Below, piece after piece: positions 39,816-48,894 of a stretch of DNA of 64,000 nucleotides. The notes below the pieces were generated by a model, which saw only the letters and a list, made by a program, of their open reading frames with translations, was not told the origin of the DNA and did not search any database. The translations under genes and the position numbers were made by a program. This stretch comes from Rhodospirillales bacterium (GTDB lineage Bacteria > Pseudomonadota > Alphaproteobacteria > CACIAM-22H2), in the NCBI GenBank assembly GCA_016794025.1, contig JAEUKX010000078.1, forward strand, positions 1-64,000, written 5' to 3'. Each line of letters opens with the position of its first letter. Positions within the stretch are counted from its first letter, which is position 1.

Positions 39816-41711
39816 TCAGGCATCTGGCAATTCAGCGCGTTCGGCGAGATTGGCCTGCACGGAAAGGCGCACGCCGGCGTTCGCGGCGCCATAGCCCGAA
39901 TAGCCTTGGCGCTGAACGATTTCGAAAAAGAAGCCGCCGTCCATCGAGGTCGTGTAGGCATGCAGGAACGTTCCTGCGGGATCCCGATCGAAAAGGATGT
40001 TCAGTTCCTTCAGTGCCGCAAGTTCGACTTGGGGGAGGTCGGTCCGGACCTCGAGATCGTCGTAGTAGTTCTCCGGGACCGGCAGCATCCGGACGCCGTT
40101 GGCCAGCAGCTTCCCGACGGTCGCCTTGATGTCGTCAGTCCGCAGGGCAATATGCTGGACGCCAGATCCAAAGAAATCCGTTACGAATCGGGCCGAAAGC
40201 GTGCGATGGCTCTGGGAGCCGTTGAGCACGAGCCGGAAGCCTGCGTGCCCGCCACCAAGGCCGCTCTCGACGACCTGGCTCTGCACGATGCCGCCCGGAT
40301 CCAGAACGGCCTGACTCGGCGTCTTCGAAGCGTCGAAGAGGGACGTATAGAACAGCAGCCAACTCAGCATCTCCTCGTACTGCATCGTCTGCGAGACGTG
40401 ATCGACCTCGCCCAGGCCAGCGTCCGGCTTCGGTACGCCGACGGGAAGGAAATCGACCTCGGACCATTTGCCGAGATCCGTCGTATCGTCCACGAAGTAG
40501 AGGAGGCTGCCGCCAAGTCCGCGCACGGCCGGAATGTCGAGTTCGCCGGGACTGACCGCGCCCTTGTGCGGCGTGTCGAGAAGTGCGCGTGCGCGGTCGA
40601 GCGTCCGGCGCGCGTCAGGCACCTTGAGGGCCAGCGCGCATACCGACGTTCCATGCGTGATCTGATAGGAGTGCGCGAAGCCCTCCTTGTCGCTGTTGAG
40701 GACGATGCGGATATTGCCTTGCCGCCAGAGCGAAACGTCCTTCGATCGATGCTGCCCCGTTCGCGCGAACCCCATGGCGGCAAGAAAGGCCTCGAACTGA
40801 CCGCGATCGGCCTCGTCGATGGCAAACTCGATGAATTCGACATTCTCGACGGCGCCGGGCGGCGGCATCCTGGCGGCGCCGGCCAGCGGAGCGCCGGACT
40901 TGCGTCCGGTCTCGTCCATCAGCGCGATCAGCGAGCGACGCCCGTCGAGCGCGACCGAACGTGCCGAGCCTGCCCGGAAGCGGTCGTTGAAAATTTCAAG
41001 CGACAGGTAGCCGTCGTACCCCGTCGTCGCCAGCGCATCCATGAAGGCGACGAGATCGAACTCTCCCTGGCCGGGCAGGCAGCGCCAGTGGCGGCCCCAT
41101 GAGAGATAGTCCATCTGCATGCGCGGCGCGTCAGCGATCTGCACGAGGAAGATCCGGTCGCCCGGTATCGCGCGTATCGGATTCAGGTCGAGCGAGCGCG
41201 AAAAGATGTGGAAGGTATCGAGCACCGTCCCGACTGCCGGATGATCCGCTCGACGCACGACCTCCCAAGAGTCGCGGTAGTCATTGATGTGCCGCCCCCA
41301 GGCAAGCGCCTCATAGCCGACGCGAAGTCCGCGCCGTGCGGCGCGCTCGCCGAGTTCGCGGAAGTCGGCGGCAAGGCGATCGATGCCGCCTTGTGCGTCC
41401 GGTGCCACGCTCGAGCACACGAACAGCATGTCGGTGCCGAGTTCCTGGAGCAGGTCGAACTTGCGCTCTGCGCGATCAAACGTGCGCTGGCGCTTGTCCG
41501 CGGGCATGCCTTCGAAATCGCGGAACGGTTGGCAGGTGACGATCGCAAGATCCAGATCAGCGCAAAGGCGCCTTACTTCGGCGGGCGAACCGGGGAACGC
41601 GATGAGATCGTTCTCGAAGAGCTCGACCGCCCGGAACCCGGCGGCGGCGATCGCCTCGAGCTTCTCCCGGAGATTCCCCGAGACGCAGACTGTCGCGATC
41701 GATGTTCTCAT
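39816..41711 (-). CDS. quiC: 3-dehydroshikimate dehydratase, fused to HPPD-like domain
   Basis: 631 residues, the size of the two-domain QuiC1 type. Residues 1 to about 280 form a xylose-isomerase-like TIM barrel (MRTSIATVCVSGNLREKLEAIAAAGFRAVELFENDLIAF...GYEALAWGRHINDY...VGTVLDTFHIFSR...FLVQIAD...LSLEIFND), whose Glu/Asp/His metal ligands dehydrate 3-dehydroshikimate to protocatechuate. Residues about 290-631 are a 4-hydroxyphenylpyruvate-dioxygenase-like VOC pair with metal ligands in VDHVSQ, HIALR and FFEIVQR. The ATG precedes the barrel; upstream in-frame sequence shadows the galA gene. It is the last gene of the gal minus-strand unit. Confidence 0.9.
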   Translation of the reverse strand: MRTSIATVCVSGNLREKLEAIAAAGFRAVELFENDLIAFPGSPAEVRRLCADLDLAIVTCQPFRDFEGMPADKRQRTFDRAERKFDLLQELGTDMLFVCSSVAPDAQGGIDRLAADFRELGERAARRGLRVGYEALAWGRHINDYRDSWEVVRRADHPAVGTVLDTFHIFSRSLDLNPIRAIPGDRIFLVQIADAPRMQMDYLSWGRHWRCLPGQGEFDLVAFMDALATTGYDGYLSLEIFNDRFRAGSARSVALDGRRSLIALMDETGRKSGAPLAGAARMPPPGAVENVEFIEFAIDEADRGQFEAFLAAMGFARTGQHRSKDVSLWRQGNIRIVLNSDKEGFAHSYQITHGTSVCALALKVPDARRTLDRARALLDTPHKGAVSPGELDIPAVRGLGGSLLYFVDDTTDLGKWSEVDFLPVGVPKPDAGLGEVDHVSQTMQYEEMLSWLLFYTSLFDASKTPSQAVLDPGGIVQSQVVESGLGGGHAGFRLVLNGSQSHRTLSARFVTDFFGSGVQHIALRTDDIKATVGKLLANGVRMLPVPENYYDDLEVRTDLPQVELAALKELNILFDRDPAGTFLHAYTTSMDGGFFFEIVQRQGYSGYGAANAGVRLSVQANLAERAELPDA

Positions 41712-41767
41712 CCCATGCTCCGGCGCAGGTATGGACGGTTCCGATCTACCGTCCCGGCGCACCGGGA

Positions 41768-43066
41768 TTATGCACCGGCTGTCTTGGGAGACCAGTCCGT
41801 TTTTCCCTTGTCGGTTCCGGCGACCGAGTAGAGGGCCGTGGGGGCATTGCGCGTCTTCTGGAACTCCTCGAGCGTCTGGCCCCGCATCGCCGCATAGATG
41901 TGGAGGTTCGACACGCCGACGACGGCACCGAGCTTCTCGAGCATGAAGAAGATCGCACCATAGTGGATCAGGCCGCGCCAATCGCGCCGCCGGACGAGGT
42001 CGCGCTCCTCGCCGCTCAGCCCTGCGTCCTCGAATGCGCGTTCGGGGTCGTCGAGAAAGCGTGCGCGGACTGCCGGATCGATCAGCGCATGCAGGAACTT
42101 GTTGATACGGTAACCCTTGACGCTCCGTTCGAGGGTGAAGGGATAGGTACCGGCGAGCTTCTCGACCCCGGCGAGCTGCCTGCCGATATGCGCGCGCTGT
42201 GTCTCGACTTCCGCCGTACAAGGCACTTGCGCCGCGTTTTCGTAGATTGCGGTCGCGATGCCTGCCATCGAGGGGAGGTAGTAGGTCTGATGGATCTTCT
42301 CCACATGGGCAGAAAGGGCGCCGCGCATGATCAGCCACATGATGACCTCGGCGCCCTCGAGGCCGCCGAGCGTCGCATACTCGGCATGGGTCATTTGCGC
42401 CAAGACCTCGGGATCCTTCTCAAGAAGATCGAGGAACCGCATGTCCCATGGCGTGTTGTTGAAGCCGGCGCGCTCGCCGTGGACCTGGTGCGAGAGCCCG
42501 CCGGTTGCAACGACGGCAACCGAGATATCCTCGGGAAAGCTCTCGATCGCCCGACGAAGCGCCTTACCGAGGCGGAAGCAGCGGCCGGCCGACGGTAATG
42601 GGAACTGGAGCACGCCGACCTGGAGCGGAACGATCGGGACGGGCCAGTTCGGCCGGTTCGGCATCAGCATGCACAGCGGTGAGAAGCATCCATGATCGAG
42701 CGGCTTGTCCTGGAAGAAGGACATGTCGAACTCGTCCGCCACAAGCGAGGCGCCTATGTGCCGAGCCAGGCGGGAGTGACCGTCGACCGGCGGCAGGTCG
42801 CGCGGTCCGCCGCCTTCGTCAGCGACCGGGTATTGTTCGCCGATCCCAAGCGCAAAGGCCGAGTAGTGATCGAAGAAGAAGGACGTGACGTGATCGTTGA
42901 AGATGAAGACCAGTGCATCGGGCTTCTTCGCTTCGATCCAGGACCGGATCGGACCGAATGCCTCGAAGATCGGCGCCCATGCGGGGTCGTTGCGCTTGTC
43001 CTTGTCGAACGCAAAGCCGATCGTCGGCGTATGCGAGGCGGCGATGCCGCCGATGATGCGTGCCAT
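41768..43066 (-). CDS. galA: Gallate dioxygenase / LigBA-fused extradiol dioxygenase
   Basis: 432-residue fusion of a LigB-type catalytic domain (MARIIGGIAASHTPTIGFAFDKDKRNDPAW, FIFNDHVTSFFFDHYSAFALG, VVATGGLSHQVHGERAGFNNTPWD with the metal and catalytic His/Glu) and a C-terminal LigA-like domain (about 310-420, HALIDPAVRARFLDDPERAFEDAGLSGEERDLVRRRDWRGLIHYGAIFFMLEK). The fused form is that of gallate dioxygenase (GalA/DesB). It opens the ring to 4-oxalomesaconate; protocatechuate 4,5-cleavage is an alternative. It is followed by quiC and preceded by galC. Confidence 0.88.
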   Translation of the reverse strand: MARIIGGIAASHTPTIGFAFDKDKRNDPAWAPIFEAFGPIRSWIEAKKPDALVFIFNDHVTSFFFDHYSAFALGIGEQYPVADEGGGPRDLPPVDGHSRLARHIGASLVADEFDMSFFQDKPLDHGCFSPLCMLMPNRPNWPVPIVPLQVGVLQFPLPSAGRCFRLGKALRRAIESFPEDISVAVVATGGLSHQVHGERAGFNNTPWDMRFLDLLEKDPEVLAQMTHAEYATLGGLEGAEVIMWLIMRGALSAHVEKIHQTYYLPSMAGIATAIYENAAQVPCTAEVETQRAHIGRQLAGVEKLAGTYPFTLERSVKGYRINKFLHALIDPAVRARFLDDPERAFEDAGLSGEERDLVRRRDWRGLIHYGAIFFMLEKLGAVVGVSNLHIYAAMRGQTLEEFQKTRNAPTALYSVAGTDKGKTDWSPKTAGA

Positions 43067-43078
43067 CCCGCCAGTCTC

Positions 43079-43789
43079 CTACTTCTTCGCGATGCGGCCT
43101 GCCTCTTCGAGCGTGTCGACATAGACAAGCCCGGCCTTCGCCAGCGCCTCGCGCATTCCGTACAGGTCGAGCCCCAGCGTGCCGGCCGCAAGCTGCGCCC
43201 GCTTGGCATCCTCCGCGTCGACGCGCGTCCGGGCCATTTCCGCAACGTCGGCGGCGTCCAGCCGCGGGACAACAACGACGCCGTCATCGTCTGCGATCAC
43301 TGCATCGCCGGGATTGACGATTGCGCCCGCGCATACGATCGGGATGTTGACGCTGCCTGGTGTCGCCTTGACGGTCCCCTTGGCCGAAATCGCACGCGAC
43401 CAGACCGGAAAGCCCATGTCTTCCAGCGTCGCCACGTCGCGCACACCGGCATCGATGACAAGGCCGACGCCGCCGCGCGCGCGCAGCGACGTCGCTAGAA
43501 GATCGCCGAACATCCCATCCTCGTTATCGGCCGTGACGCCGACCACGAGCAGGTCGCCCGGCCTGCATTGTTCGATGGCGACGTGGATCATCCAGTTGTC
43601 GCCGGGATGGGCAAGAACGGTTACGGCAGTGCCGGCTGCGTGCGCGCGCCTCCAGACCGGGCGCATGTAGGGTTTCATCAAACCGAGACGGCCATGAGCC
43701 TCATGGACGGTCGATACCCCGCATGCACCCAGCGAGCGGACTGTCTCGGCGTCCGTACGTTCGATATTGCGGACGACAACAGGTTTCAC
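43079..43789 (-). CDS. galC: 4-carboxy-4-hydroxy-2-oxoadipate aldolase / oxaloacetate decarboxylase
   Basis: 236-residue RraA-like class II aldolase that splits 4-carboxy-4-hydroxy-2-oxoadipate to pyruvate and oxaloacetate and can decarboxylate oxaloacetate. [45 protein letters not shown] contains the metal- and substrate-binding GD...R-x-x-D pattern of the family. The start is a GTG in a GTGA overlap with galB; upstream in-frame residues have no family similarity. Confidence 0.92.
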   Translation of the reverse strand: MKPVVVRNIERTDAETVRSLGACGVSTVHEAHGRLGLMKPYMRPVWRRAHAAGTAVTVLAHPGDNWMIHVAIEQCRPGDLLVVGVTADNEDGMFGDLLATSLRARGGVGLVIDAGVRDVATLEDMGFPVWSRAISAKGTVKATPGSVNIPIVCAGAIVNPGDAVIADDDGVVVVPRLDAADVAEMARTRVDAEDAKRAQLAAGTLGLDLYGMREALAKAGLVYVDTLEEAGRIAKK

Positions 43790-44511
43790 GACAGTTCCTC
43801 CACGACAGCCGGGAAGACCCGCTGGTAGGCCTCCCCATAAGTCATCGCACGGCCGGAGTTCCGGCCGCCCTGCATGCCGCGGTTCAGGGCAACGCGCGTA
43901 TAGTATTCCCAGAGATGCTTCTGGGCGGCCAGTATCTCGAATGTCCGGCGCTTCGTTTCCCAAGCCTGGTCGATGTTGAGGATCACGTTTGGCCTGAAAT
44001 TGCACTGCTCGGGCTGGTGCGGCTCGAACAGGAAGACCGGCGGGGCGCTGTAGCTGCGCTCCGGATCAGGCTTGTGCCCTGCGGCCTGTGCGATGACGCG
44101 CGCTTCCTGTGCGAAACGGGAGGCTTCGGGATGGTCCCCGTTGTATGGGTCCTCAATCGCGTGCGTCAGAACGAAGGATGGCCTCACCTCGCGGTAGATG
44201 TCCACCATCCGGTCGAGCATCGTCTGGGTGAGCCGGAGCGGGTAGTCACCAGCGTCAAAAAACTCGATTTCGGCTCCGAGCATCGAAGCGGCTTTTTCCG
44301 CCTCTTCCTTCCGCTGTGCCTTGACCTCGTCCATCGAAACGCCGGCCTTTTTCCAGGCCCACTGGCTCTCGCCTCGTTCGCCAAAGGCAAGGCAGACAAT
44401 CTTCACACGGTATCCGCGCATCACATGGAGCGCGATGGCGCCGCCGGCGCGCCAGACGAAGTCGCCCGGATGAGCGGAGACGACGAGTGCGGACTTTGCT
44501 GGTGCGCCCAT
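43786..44511 (-). CDS. galB: 4-oxalomesaconate hydratase (PIG-L type)
   Basis: 241-residue zinc-dependent protein of the PIG-L/LmbE deacetylase fold. The motif [13 protein letters not shown] near the N-terminus and [21 protein letters not shown] supply the metal ligands. In gallate degradation GalB hydrates 4-oxalomesaconate to 4-carboxy-4-hydroxy-2-oxoadipate, the substrate of the next gene. It starts 9 bp after galD and overlaps galC by 4 bp. Confidence 0.9.
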   Translation of the reverse strand: MGAPAKSALVVSAHPGDFVWRAGGAIALHVMRGYRVKIVCLAFGERGESQWAWKKAGVSMDEVKAQRKEEAEKAASMLGAEIEFFDAGDYPLRLTQTMLDRMVDIYREVRPSFVLTHAIEDPYNGDHPEASRFAQEARVIAQAAGHKPDPERSYSAPPVFLFEPHQPEQCNFRPNVILNIDQAWETKRRTFEILAAQKHLWEYYTRVALNRGMQGGRNSGRAMTYGEAYQRVFPAVVEELS

Positions 44512-44520
44512 ATCAGGTCC

Positions 44521-45627
44521 TCATGCTGCGTTCAGGCGCGTGGCGCCTGCTGCGCCGCGCTCCTGGAAGAAGGCATATCCGTCGAATAGTGCACGTGCCG
44601 TGCGCAGAAGGCCCGCTTTCTCGACGACAGGAGCTTCCTGTGTTCCGCCGACTTCGAGGCGAACCGCGAATTCGCCGGTCGGGTGCTCGACGGCGACATC
44701 CTGGACTCTGCCTTTCGGAATACGCGAGACGCGCGCGGCAGGGGTGCCCGGCAACACGCAGGCGGTTGCGACGGAGACCGCCGCGAATACGCCGATCGAG
44801 GCATGACACACGTGCGGTATGAAACTGCGCGTGCAGATGCTGCCGCCCGCCACGGGCGGCGCAACGAGCGCCATCTTCGGAATCACCTTCTCCGTGACAT
44901 CGCCAAGTCCCATCAGGTGACCGGCGGCAAGGCGGATTTCCTCAAGGCGCGCCTTGAGGCTGGCGTCCGCGTCGAGTTCTTCGCGGCTCTCGTATCCGGT
45001 CCGGCCAAGCGCGTCGGCGGCAAGAACAACGACCGGCATGCCATTGTCGATCAATGTGGCTTCGACCCCGCAGACCAGATCGACGGCGTTGCCCGTGGGC
45101 AGGAGACTGCCGCACACGGATCCGGCCGCATCGATGAAGTTGACGGCGATCGGCGCTGCGGTTCCCGGCACGCCGTCGATGCGGGCGTCGCCTGCATAAT
45201 TGACGGTTCCGCCGGGTGTTTCGACAACCAGTTCCGCGAGCGTGCCCGTATTGACCGTTCGCACGCGTACGCGCGTGACAGGATCGGCTGCGGGGATAAG
45301 CCCGCGCTCGATGGCAAACGGCGCAACGCCGGCAAGGATATTCCCACAGTTCGGTGTGGTATCGACCATCGCGCGATCGACGGAGACTTGGCAGAACAGG
45401 AAGTCGATGTCGCAGCCGGCATCGGCGGAGCGCGAAACGATTGCGACCTTGCTGGTCAGCGGATGTGCGCCGCCGATGCCGTCGACCTGCCTTGGGTCGG
45501 GTGATCCCAGAATCGCAAGGAGGGCTGCGTCCCGCGCGGCCGGATCGGCCGGAAGGTCTTCGGCAAGAAAGTAGGCACCCTTCGATGTCCCGCCGCGCAT
45601 CAACATGCATCGCACGCGGTGCTGCAT
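44521..45627 (-). CDS. galD: 4-oxalomesaconate tautomerase (PrpF family)
   Basis: 368-residue PrpF/diaminopimelate-epimerase-fold isomerase. MLMRGGTSKGAYFLAEDLP and TPNCGNILAGVAPFAIERG are signature segments (Cys in NCGN acts in proton transfer in the fold). GalD converts the keto form of 4-oxalomesaconate to the enol form used by GalB. GGAGGGAAC stands before the chosen ATG. It is the first gene of the gal-quiC unit; two TCGTGAAT repeats lie just upstream. Confidence 0.9.
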   Translation of the reverse strand: MQHRVRCMLMRGGTSKGAYFLAEDLPADPAARDAALLAILGSPDPRQVDGIGGAHPLTSKVAIVSRSADAGCDIDFLFCQVSVDRAMVDTTPNCGNILAGVAPFAIERGLIPAADPVTRVRVRTVNTGTLAELVVETPGGTVNYAGDARIDGVPGTAAPIAVNFIDAAGSVCGSLLPTGNAVDLVCGVEATLIDNGMPVVVLAADALGRTGYESREELDADASLKARLEEIRLAAGHLMGLGDVTEKVIPKMALVAPPVAGGSICTRSFIPHVCHASIGVFAAVSVATACVLPGTPAARVSRIPKGRVQDVAVEHPTGEFAVRLEVGGTQEAPVVEKAGLLRTARALFDGYAFFQERGAAGATRLNAA

Positions 45628-45689
45628 GGTTCGTTCCCTCCAGATCGATTTCTCATCCACGATCCGAGGGAAGGATCGGGGAACGCAAA

Positions 45690-45727
45690 TCGTGAATCAA
45701 ATGATTGCTCTTACTTCATTCGTGAAT
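45690..45727. promoter_or_regulatory. Two TCGTGAAT repeats upstream of galD
   Basis: TCGTGAAT occurs at 45690-45697 and again at 45720-45727, exactly 30 bp apart (about three helical turns). The same 8-mer, inverted, recurs at 47561 between the LysR gene and the Liv transporter. The second copy overlaps the end of the dehydrogenase gene. This looks like a regulator site controlling galD; the LysR protein at 46619 is the likely ligand (inference). Confidence 0.4.
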
Positions 45728-46565
45728 TGGCTGCACCACCATGAGTGCGTGCGTGGCGCTCATGGCTGTCGGCGATCGAACGGCAGAGATCCGGGTTCCG
45801 CCCGATATCGGCGATCATCTCGGCCGCCTCGCGCATCTCGGCTGCGCGGCGCACGCCGTGCTTGGCGACACGCGCGGACATCGTCTCGGCAAGTTTCGGC
45901 CAGTCGACCGACGGGAACGTGTCGGAAAGGCTCGAATAGACCTCCTTTTCGACACCCCAAGACCGGGCGGCGTGCGCGCAGTCGATGATCAGCGCTTCGA
46001 TGCCCTTGATCATGATGCTACGGCACAACTTCATGGCCGATGCGCGACCGGGCTCACTAGTCACGGGGGTCACGTTCATGCCAAGCGCGTTGAGGAGCGC
46101 TGCGGTTCGCTCGGCGGCGGGACCGCCGGCGAGGATCGGAACGCGAAGACCAACCGGAAGGACCGGCGACATGACTGCGCCCTCGACATAGTGGGCGCCG
46201 GTCGGCCCGATCAATTCGGCGGCTGTCCGCTTGGTGACAGGCGAAGCCGAATTGATGTCGACAAAGATCTGGCCGGGTTGCAGGTAGCCTGCGGCCGCTT
46301 CTGCGACGGCAAGCGTCCTGTCCGCGGTGACGGCCGAAAAGACGAGGTCGGCACCGGCAGCAGCGGCGGCGGCGCTTGTGCCGGAGTTGACGCCATCTTC
46401 GCGCGCCTCGGCAATGCGCCGCGGTCCGTCAGCGGGGTCATCGAACAGGATGTCGTAGGCGCTGACGCGGACATGCGGAAGCATCAGGAGCGCCTTGGAA
46501 AATATGCGGCCGACTTCCCCGTATCCGATGACGGCGACGGATACCGTATTTGCCGTCATTGTCAT
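45711..46565 (-). CDS. NAD(P)-dependent dehydrogenase, DUF1932 domain
   Basis: 284 residues. The N-terminal Rossmann domain of the 6-phosphogluconate/beta-hydroxyacid dehydrogenase type begins VSVAVIGYGEVGRIFSKAL and includes VDINSASPVTKRTAAELI and MSPVLPVGLRVPILAGG. The C-terminal helical domain is of the DUF1932 type (EPGRASAMKLCRSIMIKGIEALIIDCAHAARSWGV), with the catalytic-type Lys. The start is one of several close codons (TTG 46571, ATG 46565, ATG 46559). It lies between the LysR gene and galD, so it should act in this aromatic pathway; the substrate is unknown. Confidence 0.8.
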   Translation of the reverse strand: MTMTANTVSVAVIGYGEVGRIFSKALLMLPHVRVSAYDILFDDPADGPRRIAEAREDGVNSGTSAAAAAAGADLVFSAVTADRTLAVAEAAAGYLQPGQIFVDINSASPVTKRTAAELIGPTGAHYVEGAVMSPVLPVGLRVPILAGGPAAERTAALLNALGMNVTPVTSEPGRASAMKLCRSIMIKGIEALIIDCAHAARSWGVEKEVYSSLSDTFPSVDWPKLAETMSARVAKHGVRRAAEMREAAEMIADIGRNPDLCRSIADSHERHARTHGGAANSRMK

Positions 46566-46618
46566 GTTCAAGCTCGCTTTCTTTTCCCGGAAGGTGCCGT
46601 TCGCCGCGGAAGTCCGGC

Positions 46619-47515
46619 TTATCTCTCGGCCTTCAGATGTGCCGATATCAGGCCGACCAACGCCTCCGCCGCAGGCGAAAGGGATGCCCCGCGCCGCGTA
46701 AGGATGCCGAGTGTACGCACGATGCCGGGATTACGCAGGGCCGAGGCGGAGATCCCCGGTGTGCCGGCAATGTCGATCGCCAGTCTCGGGACGATGGTGA
46801 GACCGAGGCCAGCGATCACCATGCTGACCGCAGTTGCGACGTGTTGCACCTCGTACCGCCAAGACAGGGCATCGCGACGGCTGCCGAGTGCGTCGTCGAT
46901 CAGGGCGCGGTTGCCGGCCTGCGGGCTGATCCGGACAAGCGGGATCCCTGCGAGTTCCGACCAGTTCACTGCCTTCTGGCGCGCAAATGGATGGTCGGAC
47001 GGTGATACGAGGACGAACGGCTCCTTGAGCAGCGGCTTTATGTCGAGATCGATCCGGTTGGCCGACACGATCGTGATGCCGAACTCGGCGCCGCCACCCT
47101 GCACGAGTTCCGCAATCTCGGCAGCAGAGTTGTCGTGGATCTTCACCGAGATGTCGGGGAAGCGGCTGCCGAACTCTCGAAGCACGCGCGGCAGGTGATG
47201 ATGCGCAATGGTGGGCAGGCAGCCGATCGCCACGCGCTCCTGCCTGTGCCGGCCAGTCTGGCGCAGCGCTTCGATCGAGCTCTCGATCTCCTCGATGATC
47301 CGGCGCGCCTTCGGCAGGAGTTCGAGACCGGCAGGGGAAAGTGTCACCTGGCGCGTCGTCCGCGTGAGCAGCTTGACGCCAAGATCGGCCTCGAACTTCC
47401 GCATTCGGTGGCTAAGCGCCGTCTGCGACAGGTTGAGATGGGCGGCCGCGCGTTGGAAGCTGCCGCGCTCGGCAATGCTGAGAAATGTCTGGAGGCCGAG
47501 GAAGTCGATGCGCAC
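46619..47515 (-). CDS. LysR family transcriptional regulator
   Basis: 298-residue regulator. HTH at residues about 3-62 (FLGLQTFLSIAERGSFQRAAAHLNLSQTALSHRMRKFEADLGVKLLTR) and effector domain beginning RVAIGCLPTIAHHHLPRVLREF. It stands between the minus-strand gal unit and the divergent Liv transporter and is well placed to control both. Repeats of TCGTGAAT in the two flanking intergenic regions are candidate binding sites. A gallate-cluster LysR (GalR-like) is a reasonable parallel, but the effector is unknown. Confidence 0.9.
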   Translation of the reverse strand: MRIDFLGLQTFLSIAERGSFQRAAAHLNLSQTALSHRMRKFEADLGVKLLTRTTRQVTLSPAGLELLPKARRIIEEIESSIEALRQTGRHRQERVAIGCLPTIAHHHLPRVLREFGSRFPDISVKIHDNSAAEIAELVQGGGAEFGITIVSANRIDLDIKPLLKEPFVLVSPSDHPFARQKAVNWSELAGIPLVRISPQAGNRALIDDALGSRRDALSWRYEVQHVATAVSMVIAGLGLTIVPRLAIDIAGTPGISASALRNPGIVRTLGILTRRGASLSPAAEALVGLISAHLKAER

Positions 47516-47723
47516 CGGACTGGCTCCGGAAAAGTGGCGACAGGCAAATTAATGCACTGAATTCACGAAATCACGCAAACAAAGAATTTGATTCAAGTGT
47601 GCAATGCGTGGGAGCCATCGGTGCAAGCGGCGGGATTGCAATCGCGCGGTCGTTGGGCCAAATCTTGTGCCACAAAATGAACAACTCGATCCGGAATTCC
47701 GGACAAATGGGGAGAGAAAGCGC
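47516..47723. promoter_or_regulatory. Divergent control region, LysR gene / Liv transporter
   Basis: 208 bp between divergent starts. It contains ATTCACGA at 47561-47568, the inverse of the two TCGTGAAT copies near galD, followed by ATCACGCAA. TTTGATTCA (near 47590) also recurs in the galD upstream region. These shared words in two regions flanking one LysR gene point to a common regulator. No clear -10/-35 is asserted. Confidence 0.4.
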
Positions 47724-48863
47724 ATGAAATACCTCGTCAAGCCGCTGTTTGCGGCGGCCATCGCGCTATCGCCGATTTCGGCGGTGGCCCAATCGACCGT
47801 CTACATTCCCAATCTCGCCGAGCTGTCCGGCGCCGGGGCCGTTTCGGGCACGAACTGGCGCGATGGCATCATCCTCGCCGTCGAAGAGATCAATGCGAAG
47901 GGCGGTATCCTCGGACGAAAGCTTGACGTGCCGCATGTCGACACGCAGAGCGAGGCGAGCATCGCGCGCGCGCAGATCCAGAAGATGATCGACAACAAGC
48001 CCTACGTCATTCTCGGACCCGTGTTCTCGGGCTCGGTGCTGCCGAGCATGGAGCTCAGCAAGGCGGCCGAGATCCCGCAGATCATGGGCGGCGAGGCCGC
48101 CGCGATCACGCAGCGCGGCAATCCCTACATCTTCCGCACGGCGTTCGGCCAACAGGTCAGCATGCCGAAGATCGCCAACTACATGCGCGACGGCGTCAAG
48201 GCCAAGTCGGTGGCGGTCGTGTGGGTCAACAACGACTTCGGCAAGGGCGGCCGCGACGCGTTCGTGGCGGAGATGACCAAGCGGAACATCAAGGTCGTCG
48301 CCGACGTGTCGACCGAATCCGGCCAGGTCGACTTCGCATCCGACGTCGTGAAGGTGAAGAACTCGCCGGCCGAGGCGATCTTCGTCTACACGAACGAGGA
48401 AGAGAGCGCCCGGTTCCTGCGCGAGGCGCGCAAGCAGGGCATCAAGGTGCCGCTGATCGGCGAGACGACGCTGCTTGGCCAGAAGGTGATCGAACTTGCC
48501 GGCGAGGCGGCAAACGGGGTGAAAGGCCATGTCGGCCTCACCGCGGATGCGCCGGTGCCGGCGCTCCAGGCGTTCGGGGAAAAGTTCAAGAAGCGGTTCG
48601 GCTATGCCAACGACCACAACGGCATCAAGGGTTACACGGCCGTCTACGTCATCAAGCACGTGACCGAAAAGATCGGCAAGTTCGACAGCAAGGCCTTCGC
48701 GGCGGCGTTGCATGGCATGACGATCACGCCGGCGCAGGAACCGGGGATCCTGATGGAGGCGACCTGGGACAAGAACGGCGATATCGACCGCCAGAGCTTC
48801 CTCGGCGAGGTCGTTGGCGGCAAGCAGAAGATCGTCGAGATCCTGCCCAAGGCTGGCCTGTAG
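47724..48863 (+). CDS. ABC transporter substrate-binding protein (Liv/aromatic type)
   Basis: 379 residues with a Sec signal (MKYLVKPLFAAAIALSPISAVAQS). The mature part is a type I periplasmic-binding fold of the branched-chain-amino-acid family (GTNWRDGIILAVEEINAKGGILGRKLDV, ILGPVFSGSVLPSMELSKAAEIPQIMGGEA). GGGGAG precedes the ATG. Its location with shikimate/gallate genes argues for a hydroaromatic or aromatic acid ligand rather than leucine (inference). It heads the seven-gene plus-strand unit ending with the shikimate dehydrogenase. Confidence 0.9.
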   Translation: MKYLVKPLFAAAIALSPISAVAQSTVYIPNLAELSGAGAVSGTNWRDGIILAVEEINAKGGILGRKLDVPHVDTQSEASIARAQIQKMIDNKPYVILGPVFSGSVLPSMELSKAAEIPQIMGGEAAAITQRGNPYIFRTAFGQQVSMPKIANYMRDGVKAKSVAVVWVNNDFGKGGRDAFVAEMTKRNIKVVADVSTESGQVDFASDVVKVKNSPAEAIFVYTNEEESARFLREARKQGIKVPLIGETTLLGQKVIELAGEAANGVKGHVGLTADAPVPALQAFGEKFKKRFGYANDHNGIKGYTAVYVIKHVTEKIGKFDSKAFAAALHGMTITPAQEPGILMEATWDKNGDIDRQSFLGEVVGGKQKIVEILPKAGL

Positions 48864-48894
48864 GGCGATTACAGCGCACCCGCGGCAGAAAGCC

